Assembly: GCA_019044685.2 (NCBI GenBank)
Contig: JAGTXX020000008.1
Span: forward strand, 248,001 to 312,000
Reading direction: 5' to 3'
Source: Nannochloris sp. 'desiccata'
Lineage: Eukaryota > Chlorophyta > Trebouxiophyceae > Chlorellales > Chlorellaceae
DNA length: 64,000 nt
Under the pieces are notes generated by a model. The model did not search any database and was not told where the DNA came from. It saw only the letters and a program-made list of their open reading frames with translations. Below are positions 53,481-62,800 of this stretch, one piece after another. The translations under genes and the position numbers were made by a program. Within the stretch, counting starts at the first letter, position 1; each line of letters starts with the position of its first letter.

Positions 53481-56400
53481 GCATCACGCTAGACGTGGTG
53501 CCGCTACACTGAAGGTTGGTACCCATAACATTAATGGCCTACGAAAGAAACTCACACTGGCCATGAAGGAGTGGGCCAGACTTCAGTTAGACGTGGTGTT
53601 TATTCAAGAACATCATATTAGTGGACTAGTGCATGAGATGGAATTAGGACTTTCAAGGCGAGGTTGGAAAGCGTTTTGGGCTTTTAACAACGTGGGTGGA
53701 GGTTCTTCTTCTGGCTCATCCACTAGTGGAGTATTAATAGTAGTAAAGCGCAATTTGGTTACTTCTGGCGCTTTAAAAATAGCAGAGAATAGTTTGAAGA
53801 TTTGGGGCCCTGACGACGGCCGCTGCCTCAGTATAAATGCTGATTGGCGTGGCCATAAACTTCAACTAGCCTCTATTTATATGCCAAATGATGCGGCATC
53901 ACAAAAAATATTTATTGAATCACGTTTGGCCCCGATGAAAACAGCTGCTGGTCAACGCTTAACGCTGTGGGGTGGTGATTTTAATTTTGTTCATAATCCT
54001 AATCTGGACAGGCTGAGTAAACGGGCTGCCGTTCCTGGAGAGGTCCCTGGTATGTACCGTCCTCCTGAAACAGAACACACAGTTGGAAAATTTTGGTGTG
54101 ACCAACTACCTTCGGTCTCTGATATCTGGCGGCACCGCCATCCGACGGGTAGAATGATGACTCACTTTGGGGGTCGCTCTGCTGCCAGGCTGGATAGATT
54201 TTATATAGGGGATGATGGCACAGCTTATGCTGGTGTTAATTCACGAATCCAGCGTCCCAGAAGAGAAAATGGAAGCTTCCTCTCTGACCACTGCCCTGTC
54301 GTGATGGAGTTGGCCCAGAAAATTATAGAGGGAGATCGTGGAGCTTCCTTTGCCCCTAGATTAAGGATGTATTTTGCTTCTGAAAACGACCTGGTCACTG
54401 AATTCATTACTTGGCTGGCCAGTAAGAAAGCACACATGCCTATTAATTACAAAGCCCGCTTAAAATGGTGGCGGCGCCTCAAGCGTGATATCAGCCGAAA
54501 AGTGTTTCGCCTTAATGGTATCCAACGAGCCCGGCAACGAGCTCCAGTGGCAGTATTACGTGAAGAGTTAGAAGAGTTATATACTTTTATAGAAGGATCT
54601 GACCCGCTTGCTGCTGCAACATCGCTGGCAGCGCTGCCGGAAGCCCGACAAGCAGTAGCTGCTGCTGAAGAGGCGTTAGAGGATGTTTTTCAACTTAAGC
54701 AAAAGCGAGATTGGATCCACAACCATGAAAGACCCACACGTGCTCTCACTGGGCAACTCAATCCCAAGAAGCACCAGGGGGTCTCTGCATTGCGTGCTGC
54801 CAATGGTGAAATTGTCGGCACCTCTATCGGTTGTGCTCGGGTGGTCACTACCCATTGCGCTGCAGTCTCAGCCAAGCCTACAACAACTAATGCAGCTCAA
54901 AATTTAGTATTAGATGCAATGGAGCGCCAAGATAGCCCTGTACTGGACAGTGGTCGTGCTGAAGTGTTGGGTTCTGTAGTGGTAACAGAACAGGAGGTCC
55001 TCGTGGCGCTACGTCGCAGCAAACCTGGCAAGGCACCCGGCAGAGACGGAATCCCTGTCGAACTCTATAAAAAGTTTAAAACACAGTTTGTACCTATATT
55101 AGCAGGTGTGTTTACTGCTATAGGAGTCCTGAAGAATCTACCTTGTGGATTCCTGGATGGTGTTATAACTGTGCTGTATAAAAAAGGTGATCGTGTCGAT
55201 GCTGGAAACTATCGTCCAATTTCTCTCACCAATACTGACTATCGAGTGCTTGCTAGGGTACTGGCTGGACGACTTGGCGAGGTCCTACCTGACCTGGTGG
55301 ATCCAGCTCAGACTGCTTTCATAAAGGGTCGATGTATAGGAGATAATGCAATGTTACTACAATTTGTCGCAGCTCTACTGAAAGAGGAAGGTAGATCTGC
55401 TGTGCTGGCATTGTGTGATTTTCGTAAAGCGTACGACACTGTAGATAGATACTTTTTGCTAGCCGTGGCAACAAAAATGGGCTTAGGGCATGGGTTCGTC
55501 CAGTGGGTTCGCCTACTACTCGAAGGCACACGCTCTGCAGCTATTATTAATGGTTATTTAGCAGAACCAAAGCTTCTCTTAGCTGGTGTGAGGCAGGGCT
55601 GCCCCCTCGCTCCCTTGCTGTATCTACTCATTGGACAGGCACTGCTGTGTTGGATCAAAGACCAAGGCATTGGAATTCAGATAGCAGGCTCTCTACTCAG
55701 TGGCAGCCAGTTTGCTGATGATCTGAAGGCTCTCTTGGATGGTCCACAACAGATCCCTGCTTTCAAAGCAGCAATGGCTACCTTTGCTACAGCGTCTGGC
55801 CAGCACTTATTGCCAGCCAAAACGCAGCTACTTTTTATTGGAGTTCCCCCAACCCAACCTTTGCCTGCTGAAATTGAGGGGATGCCTGTAGTGCATAGGG
55901 CAAAGGCTCTTGGTCTCTGGTTTGAAGAATTTACTGGAGAAGTCAGTGTTGACTGGCAAGAGATGAAAAACCGTGTTGCTGGCAAGCTGGCGAAAATATC
56001 TCGATTAAACCTCTCTTGCTTCGGCCGTGCTTTTTCGGTAAATTCGTACGCTCTCGGTACGTTTCTGTATCATGCTGAATTTGCTGGCTTACAACAAGAC
56101 AATGAGTTAGAAAAATGGATAGCAGCGGTCGTTGACCGCTCTCAAGGACCACCTCCTGGAAGAGGGTTTGCTGGAGTAGCAGCTGTCAATCTAGTGGGAC
56201 ACCCTAAAGAGGGTGCTTTTGGTTTAATGCCGTTGGCAGAACATGTGAAAGCACGTGCTGCTCGATGGCCGTTGAGGCTCGTAACGGAAGATCTTGCTTG
56301 TCCCACACCATGGGTGCGAGTAGCTCGCGCCCTAGTGCAGAGAGCTCTTGCTGGTACTCAAACAAAGTACGACAAGCGTCTCTTCATGCTTTCACCACCC

Positions 56401-57681
56401 AGAGGTGAAGCAGCGGGCTACCCTCACAATTACCCAAAACTGGTGAGAAAAATATTGCAAGTGGTAGCGACACTCCCGGTTGCTACAGTGCTTGATGAAA
56501 GTGAATGGCAACCTGGCCCTTGGTGCCATGTGATGCCACTATGGGGAAATCCAATGTTACAAAGTGATACTGGTAAGGGTGGTTATGAATTTTCTGAAGC
56601 AGGCTGCTATTTCAGAGAATGCCCTTGGCAGACGCTCGGTGAGTTGTTGAAGGCGAGGACCCAGATCCAGCAATGGAGCCAACAGGAGTGGCAACAACAC
56701 GGTAGTACTTTTGCCACGTATATTGGTTACTATGGTCTCGGAACCCAGCGTGGAGATGCTCTTGAGAAAATTGAGGAATTCCTCAACTATTTAAATAAGC
56801 CTGCCTGGATATTGGCAGCGGAAGCGGCTGAATCAGCTTTGGTACTTGCAGGCCAGCCGCTACCAGACCAGGCAGCTGTCGTAGACAAACTATGCAAGAG
56901 CATTGGATGGAAGGTTGGAAACCGTTCCTATACTCCTGAAAATCTCACTGTGAAGATTGCTACGACCCTAGTCACTCAACCCCCTTACCCGAAAGCACCG
57001 CTCCATCCTAACTGGCTTCACCCACGGTCAAGAAAATTTCGAGATTTTGCTCTCCAAATTGGAGGCGGGCTTAGTAAGGATAAGGTAGTAGCGACATTAG
57101 GCAGATTGTGGATACTGCCTATAGATAATTCCCATAAGGAGATAGTATGGAGATTAGCTCTAGATGGGCTGCCCACTATTCAGCGTTTACACCGTCCTAC
57201 TCAAGTGTGTGGCTGTGGTGGAGCAGTAGGCGATGCCGCTGGACGGCAACATGTTTATTTTAACTGTGCAGCTATACGCCCTATTATAGATTCCATTGAA
57301 CAACAACTTCAGGATGAGTGGGCGTTACCACCCCAAGCACCGTCCCTTCAGTGCCATCACCTATGGATGGCGGTACGCCCTACAGAAGCGATACACCAAG
57401 GAATCTGGGATGTGGTTTGTATTTCTGCCTTGAAAGCGATGGACAGCACTAGAGCGGGTTTGTTCAAAAGGCAATTCGCTGGTGCTCAGCCTAGAACAGC
57501 TCTAGCAGCCTCGGTGGGTGTTCGAGCTTGTGCTCAGTTTTGGGCAAACATTGCTAGTTTTTGTGGCCATAATTTAGCTCCTAGAGCATGGCGTGGCCAA
57601 GTGTCCACGACACACCCCTTTATATCTTTTAATACAGACTCAGAAAAGTGGACTTTAAACCGCAGCTCTGGGTCTGGATAA
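53452..57681 (+). CDS. LINE copy A ORF2: APE endonuclease, reverse transcriptase
   Basis: 1409 residues if started at the ATG at 53452, overlapping ORF1 by 29 nt in another frame; an earlier ATG is at 53422. The endonuclease domain (about residues 15-290) shows GTHNINGL, IQEHH, GGDFNFVHNPNLDRL, RLDRFYIGD and SDHCPVVME. The reverse transcriptase (about 515-800) shows GKAPGRDGIPVELYKKF, NYRPISLTNTDYRVLARVLA, FRKAYDTVDR, GVRQGCPLAPLLYLL and the catalytic FADD (55711-55722). The C-terminal part has CGCGGAVG...HVYFNC, the zf-RVT type motif of plant L1 elements. The frame is open throughout, suggesting recent insertion. Confidence 0.93.
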   Translation: MGPVTNNRNRHHARRGAATLKVGTHNINGLRKKLTLAMKEWARLQLDVVFIQEHHISGLVHEMELGLSRRGWKAFWAFNNVGGGSSSGSSTSGVLIVVKRNLVTSGALKIAENSLKIWGPDDGRCLSINADWRGHKLQLASIYMPNDAASQKIFIESRLAPMKTAAGQRLTLWGGDFNFVHNPNLDRLSKRAAVPGEVPGMYRPPETEHTVGKFWCDQLPSVSDIWRHRHPTGRMMTHFGGRSAARLDRFYIGDDGTAYAGVNSRIQRPRRENGSFLSDHCPVVMELAQKIIEGDRGASFAPRLRMYFASENDLVTEFITWLASKKAHMPINYKARLKWWRRLKRDISRKVFRLNGIQRARQRAPVAVLREELEELYTFIEGSDPLAAATSLAALPEARQAVAAAEEALEDVFQLKQKRDWIHNHERPTRALTGQLNPKKHQGVSALRAANGEIVGTSIGCARVVTTHCAAVSAKPTTTNAAQNLVLDAMERQDSPVLDSGRAEVLGSVVVTEQEVLVALRRSKPGKAPGRDGIPVELYKKFKTQFVPILAGVFTAIGVLKNLPCGFLDGVITVLYKKGDRVDAGNYRPISLTNTDYRVLARVLAGRLGEVLPDLVDPAQTAFIKGRCIGDNAMLLQFVAALLKEEGRSAVLALCDFRKAYDTVDRYFLLAVATKMGLGHGFVQWVRLLLEGTRSAAIINGYLAEPKLLLAGVRQGCPLAPLLYLLIGQALLCWIKDQGIGIQIAGSLLSGSQFADDLKALLDGPQQIPAFKAAMATFATASGQHLLPAKTQLLFIGVPPTQPLPAEIEGMPVVHRAKALGLWFEEFTGEVSVDWQEMKNRVAGKLAKISRLNLSCFGRAFSVNSYALGTFLYHAEFAGLQQDNELEKWIAAVVDRSQGPPPGRGFAGVAAVNLVGHPKEGAFGLMPLAEHVKARAARWPLRLVTEDLACPTPWVRVARALVQRALAGTQTKYDKRLFMLSPPRGEAAGYPHNYPKLVRKILQVVATLPVATVLDESEWQPGPWCHVMPLWGNPMLQSDTGKGGYEFSEAGCYFRECPWQTLGELLKARTQIQQWSQQEWQQHGSTFATYIGYYGLGTQRGDALEKIEEFLNYLNKPAWILAAEAAESALVLAGQPLPDQAAVVDKLCKSIGWKVGNRSYTPENLTVKIATTLVTQPPYPKAPLHPNWLHPRSRKFRDFALQIGGGLSKDKVVATLGRLWILPIDNSHKEIVWRLALDGLPTIQRLHRPTQVCGCGGAVGDAAGRQHVYFNCAAIRPIIDSIEQQLQDEWALPPQAPSLQCHHLWMAVRPTEAIHQGIWDVVCISALKAMDSTRAGLFKRQFAGAQPRTALAASVGVRACAQFWANIASFCGHNLAPRAWRGQVSTTHPFISFNTDSEKWTLNRSSGSG

Positions 57682-58171
57682 CTCTGTAGCTATTTATAAT
57701 GGCAAATTTTAATTCTTCATCTTCGCCACCGCCGCCACCGCTCCTTCTCCTCCCCCTCCTTTACCCTTGGGGGCGGTCTCGGCATGGTTCCTCTGGGCTG
57801 AGGTGTGGTTTAGGTGTGTGATGCTATAGCTATTGCTGAAAGCTAGGTGGCAGTATTGCGTCTCACCAGCCTGAGGCAGTGCAGCTGGGGCAGAGCACTC
57901 TATTCCCTGCCGCCCCTCTCCCAAAATTTATTTTTTTCTAAAATATTCAAATACACTTTTTTCTGTTACTGGACTTTCAGTCCTGGCCTGTGCTTCTGCA
58001 TTCTGAAATTTCTTTTACAAAGCCTTGGTTTCGTGTATGTATGTCATTTATCTTGCATTTGTGTTCTGCAGCACCAAGCTGGGGACTTATAAGAGTTTTA
58101 TAGACGCCGCCAGCTGGCGGTGCATGGCTATGTAACCCACAGTAAAGTAAAAGTAAAAAAAGCAGAAGTAA
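57682..58171 (+). other. 3' region and tail of LINE copy A
   Basis: Non-coding, T-rich then GTAAA-rich at the end. The border with copy B is marked by a GGAAGCC/GGCTTCC inverted repeat (58175-58181 and 58198-58204). Confidence 0.5.
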
Positions 58172-58195
58172 ATAGGAAGCCTTCAACGAGGTTGG

Positions 58196-59821
58196 ATGGC
58201 TTCCTCTCCAGCTATCCAGAATGTGCCAGAAGGTACTCAAGGACAAAAAAAAAATTCTTCTGATCAATTGTTTGATCGAAAACCAAAAGCGCGATTTCAC
58301 GTGTTTTCTCCTGCACCGTCCACTGAAAGCTTTAGTACTAATTGTATTAAAGTTGAAAGTGCTATCGCGGATGCAATTAACGCGGTTAACAGTGAGTTAT
58401 TTTCCCAACTAACTGCTGACATCAATGGGTCTGAACTCAAATCCAGCACTCATTTGAACAAATCAAAGGATGGTGGTGAGCATCGGATGTTCACTAAGTT
58501 TGAACTCTATTCTGCGCGGGCAGTGGACCTCTTTCAAAAAACCTTCCCCCTCAACCGCCGGGTATCGAACCCCGAAATTGCCTCTAGGCAATTCTCCTAC
58601 TCTTGGCCAGACCAGCCAAGACGTCTACCACGCGTACGTGTTCCTGAACAGGATTACATGGCGTTGTCAATTCGTGGAGGTCAGAAGATTCCTCGTGATG
58701 TACTGGCATCAGCACTCTCCTCAGCACAGGCTCGCCTTTGCTTTACCTTACCGCTGCGAGGTCATGGCCTTCAAACGGTTTCTATGAATGATAGCTTGGC
58801 TATTATCAAATGCCTCAGGCCCCCAAAAACCATTACAATAGGTGATAAACCTGTTCTCTTCTACGTAATTACTCCAGTAAATCCGGAAGTCCCATCTGCC
58901 AACCCCCCTAGGGGTTCCTATGCTGCGGCCGCTGCTGGTGCTCCCCGCCCTCCAGCAGCTTTTCAGATCCAAGCATGGAATGCTATCCAAGAAGCTCGCT
59001 TACAGAAACTCGGAGACGATTTCACTGGTACTACTACTGCCACTGGTCATGTTAACTCAGCTCCCTCTGCTGCTGCTGCTGCTGCTGCTAAGACTGCTGT
59101 TGCTACTGGAACAGCTGCCGCAGGCGACACCGCTGCTGGAAAAGATGTTCACCGTACTCTCACTGTAGAGAAGTCTAAGGAGAATGGCGATTCTGGAAAC
59201 CAGATTGACGAAGATGAAACCTCCTTAAGAGATGAAGTTGGGATGGAAACTGTTGTCAATCGTACTGCTGAAGCCGATGTCGCTCCGGCTATGCCAGATG
59301 GCGCCAATGTTACTGCCGCCGCCGGCGGCGGTAACATTGGCGCTGATAAGGAAGAAGGAGAACTGGTCGTCGAGGTCAACAAGCCTAACGACGACATGGA
59401 CCTCACTAACCCTAGATCTGCCGTTGAAGATGAAGAAGAAGTAGATGAAGCTGGTGCTGTAGCAACAGATGTTGCCTTCATTGTTGCTAAGGAAAAAACA
59501 GGGGTCTCTCGAGTCAGAGTTCGTCGTGCTACGACAAGATCTATCACTGCTAATACTCCTCGTGCTACTGGTAGTCCTTCTAAAAGGAGAGTAAGACCTC
59601 CTGAATCCAGCCCACCCTCTTCAGAACCCGTGAGGAAGTCTCCCAGGAAAACTCCCCGGAAGACCCTTGCGGCTTTGGAAAACCCAAACAGGGGTCGATC
59701 ATCGCCCGCTCCTGCCCATAATAGGTCTTTGCAGCCTTATTTCGCTGCTGTTGTCACTGGTTTAACGTCACCCGAATCGAAGAAGCCACAGGGGTCTCCT
59801 AGTAAACCCCTCCTACAGTGA
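58196..59821 (+). CDS. LINE copy B ORF1 protein
   Basis: 541 residues from the ATG at 58196 (MASSPAIQNVPEGTQGQKKN). The N-terminal 250 residues look folded (LYSARAVDLFQKTFPLNRR, PLRGHGLQTVSMNDSLAIIK), followed by Ala/Thr-rich and acidic low-complexity sequence. The C-terminus is basic and serine-proline rich (RKSPRKTPRKTLAALE), probably nucleic-acid binding. It shares layout but little sequence with ORF1 of copy A. The stop is one base before the ORF2 start. Confidence 0.75.
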   Translation: MASSPAIQNVPEGTQGQKKNSSDQLFDRKPKARFHVFSPAPSTESFSTNCIKVESAIADAINAVNSELFSQLTADINGSELKSSTHLNKSKDGGEHRMFTKFELYSARAVDLFQKTFPLNRRVSNPEIASRQFSYSWPDQPRRLPRVRVPEQDYMALSIRGGQKIPRDVLASALSSAQARLCFTLPLRGHGLQTVSMNDSLAIIKCLRPPKTITIGDKPVLFYVITPVNPEVPSANPPRGSYAAAAAGAPRPPAAFQIQAWNAIQEARLQKLGDDFTGTTTATGHVNSAPSAAAAAAAKTAVATGTAAAGDTAAGKDVHRTLTVEKSKENGDSGNQIDEDETSLRDEVGMETVVNRTAEADVAPAMPDGANVTAAAGGGNIGADKEEGELVVEVNKPNDDMDLTNPRSAVEDEEEVDEAGAVATDVAFIVAKEKTGVSRVRVRRATTRSITANTPRATGSPSKRRVRPPESSPPSSEPVRKSPRKTPRKTLAALENPNRGRSSPAPAHNRSLQPYFAAVVTGLTSPESKKPQGSPSKPLLQ

Positions 59822-59822
59822 A

Positions 59823-62800
59823 ATGCCTCTCTTCCCTACTCTCCCAAGAGTAGGGCTTCGCCGTCGGGCCAGCAACACTGCTGCTGCTGCTCCCGACAGC
59901 TATAAGCCTGTCAGAGGCTTATCTCTTGTATCTCATAATGTTAGAGGTCTCTCAGTGTCTAAGCTCGCTGATTTACTTCCATTATGGGATAAGTTACATG
60001 CTGATGTGGTGTGCATTCAAGAACATCATATTCGTAATATTTTGGAGACCCCTCCACTTAATAACCTTCTAGGCAGCCGCCCAAGTGGTACTGGCTGGAA
60101 ACCTCTCTGGCGTTTTAATGAAAGCGGTGCAAGCTCTTCTAATCGTGGCAGCGCAGGCGTGGCTTTTCTTATACGTTCCCACCTCCTCAGGGATGAATTA
60201 ATTAAAATTGATGGCGGCGGTGGCGGCAATAACTTTGAATCAGCTGTGCGATCTTGGTCTCCAGCAAATCAAGAAGATGGTCGTAGTATTTCCGTTGATA
60301 TCTCATGGGCAGGGCATAAATTAACATTGGCTTGTGTCTACCTTCCAAATCACTCTGTTGATAGAACTGAATTTATCAACACTCGTATCGTTCCGTTAAA
60401 AAAATATGCATCGTCTAAAGGTCGCCAACTCGTAATGGCAGGCGACTTTAACTTCGTCCACGACCCCTATTTGGATCGTCTTACTGTTCACCAAGGTGTT
60501 GTGGGAAACCCAACATCCCAGTCGGTGCCAACTGCTAATGAGTGGAGCCGGCACCATGAACTTGATGCTTTGGTAGATGTTTGGAGGGCACAACATCCGT
60601 CTGGAAGATACCTATCGTGGATGCAAAATGGCGCTGCTGCTCGTCTGGATAGGTTTTATATGGATAGAGAAGTAAGTGCCTACGCCCAATGTCCATCAAA
60701 ACTTCCAAAAGATGCTTTGGGTAGAGCTCTCTACAAATCTGATCACGCCCCGGTGGTGTGCTGCTTGTTTGGCCGCTCAAGCCAAGCTGAGACGTCTGGT
60801 CCTACTGGATCTAAACGTCAACCACGCCTAAATATCTCTTTCATGAAAGATCAAGCCCTGGCTGGAGAATTTGCTGATTGGTTGGAGTCCAAGCTGGAAA
60901 CTATGCCGTCATCGGACAGGGAGCGTATCTCGTGGTGGACAAAATTCAAAAGCAAAGTCTTGCGTTGGGAAGTCTTTAAACTGAATGGAAAATATTTTCA
61001 GTCTTGTCTTCAAAAGCACTCTTACGATAAGTTATTGTCCGAAGCAGGTGACGTGTTGACAGCGCTGAACGGATCAGACCCAGCAGCACGCTCGGAGGCG
61101 ATGTCGAGATTTCCAGCCCTCAAGTCCGAAATAGCTACAGCTGAAGCTGAACTCGAAGCATTTAAGCAAACTAGAGAACGTAGGGCCTGGATCCACCACA
61201 AGGAAAGGCCCTCTCGTGCTCTCTCTTATGCTCTCCTCCAACGCAAGCAAGAGGACATAGCTGCACTGCAAGATGACAGTGGTGTAGTTCATACTGCTAG
61301 AAGCAAATGTGCTGACATGGCTATGAAATTTTGGGCTGGTATTTCCTCCCAACCTGAAACTAATGCTGAAGCGCGTGCTCAAGTTCTGGCTGCACTGGCA
61401 GCTGACTCCCTTCCCCAGATTGACGTTGCAGCGGCTCAACAACTTGGATCTCAAACGATTACAGTTGACGAGTTGTTGCAAACGCTGAAGAAAAGCTCTC
61501 CCCACACTGCCTCTGGCCCTGATGGCATTCCTATGAAGCTCTACAAAAGGTTCAAAGATCAGTTTGCTCCGATGTTAGCTGCTGTTTTTAGTGCATTTGG
61601 TAAATTGCAGCGGGTTCCACGGCGATTCTTGGACAGTATTATTACTCATATTTTCAAAGCTGGTAGCAGACTGAAAATTGGTGATCACAGGCCTATCTCC
61701 CTAACAAACACAGAGTACCGTTTATTAACTCGAGCTCTGGCAGGACGATTAGGTGGAGTTCTACAAGATGTCATCGATCCAGCTCAAACAGCCTTCCTCC
61801 GGGGAAGAAACATTGGAGACAACGCAATGCTGCTCCAGATTCTTCCTGCGTGGTTAAATCAACAAAATCGATCTGGTTTAATTGCTTTTTGTGATATCAG
61901 GAAAGCTTACGATACTGTGGATCGCCAATTCCTCTTTGAAGCTGCCAAAACCATAGGGCTAGGCAATGGTTTCGTTAACTGGATGAAGTTATTGCTTACA
62001 GATACCCGGTCGGCGGCGCTGGTGGATGGGTACCTGTCCGATTACCACAAAATGGAAGCAGGAGTGCGCCAAGGATGTCCCTTGGCTCCCTTACTATATC
62101 TGCTTATCGCTCAAGCCGTGCTTTCATGGCTTAAATCAAAAGGTATAGGCATCACAGTGCTCTCTGAGCTCTTGACTGCTGGTCAGCACGCCGATGACTT
62201 GAAAGCCTTGCTCGAGGGACCTGAAGAAGTCCCTACATTTATTGTTGCAATGAAGATCTTTGCCATGGCTACTGGTCAACATATGCTGCCAGCTAAAACA
62301 AAGCTTCTCCCCATTGGGAAGGTTCCTGAAGTCCCCTTGCCTGAACAAATTGAGGGTCTCCCTGTAGTATCCTCAGCAAAAGCATTGGGTCTCACTTTCT
62401 CAGCCTATACTGGAGAGGTCTCGGTGGACTGGTCTGAAATGATAAAGAAAGTTCATGAACGAGTTAGCCGTATAGTTAAATGCAAGCTCTCTCCTTTTGG
62501 CAGAGCCTTTGCAATGAATGGATATGCCCTTAGTCGCATTCTATTTGCAGCCCAGTTTGTGGGACTGCCGGCGGGCACCCAGCTGAATTATTTGCAAAGC
62601 ATGATTGCAGCAGCGGTTGATAGTGGCACGTGCCTGCGACTTCCTGGTGAAACTGGACCTTCTCAACGACACTTTACCCACGTCAGTAAAGAATTATTGG
62701 TTGGTCATCCCAAACATGGTGGAATGGGCCTTATGGACCTACCAACACATATTACTTCCATGCATCAAAAATGGGCTTGCCGCCTCCTCACAGGCAATGC

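Larger units (their letters stand above)
51721..58171 (+). mobile_element. L1-type LINE retrotransposon, copy A (both ORFs intact)
   Basis: Borders are approximate. It contains ORF1 (51783-53480) and ORF2 (53452-57681), then about 490 bp of 3' region with a CCGCCAGCTGGCGG palindrome near 58106, ending in a GTAAA-rich tail (about 58140-58171). A similar AGTAAAAGTA tract lies just before ORF1 (51725-51745) and may be the tail of an older copy. Two overlapping ORFs, an APE endonuclease and an RT with C-terminal zinc-knuckle region fit the L1 group, to which green-algal Zepp elements belong. Target duplications were not identified. Confidence 0.85.
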
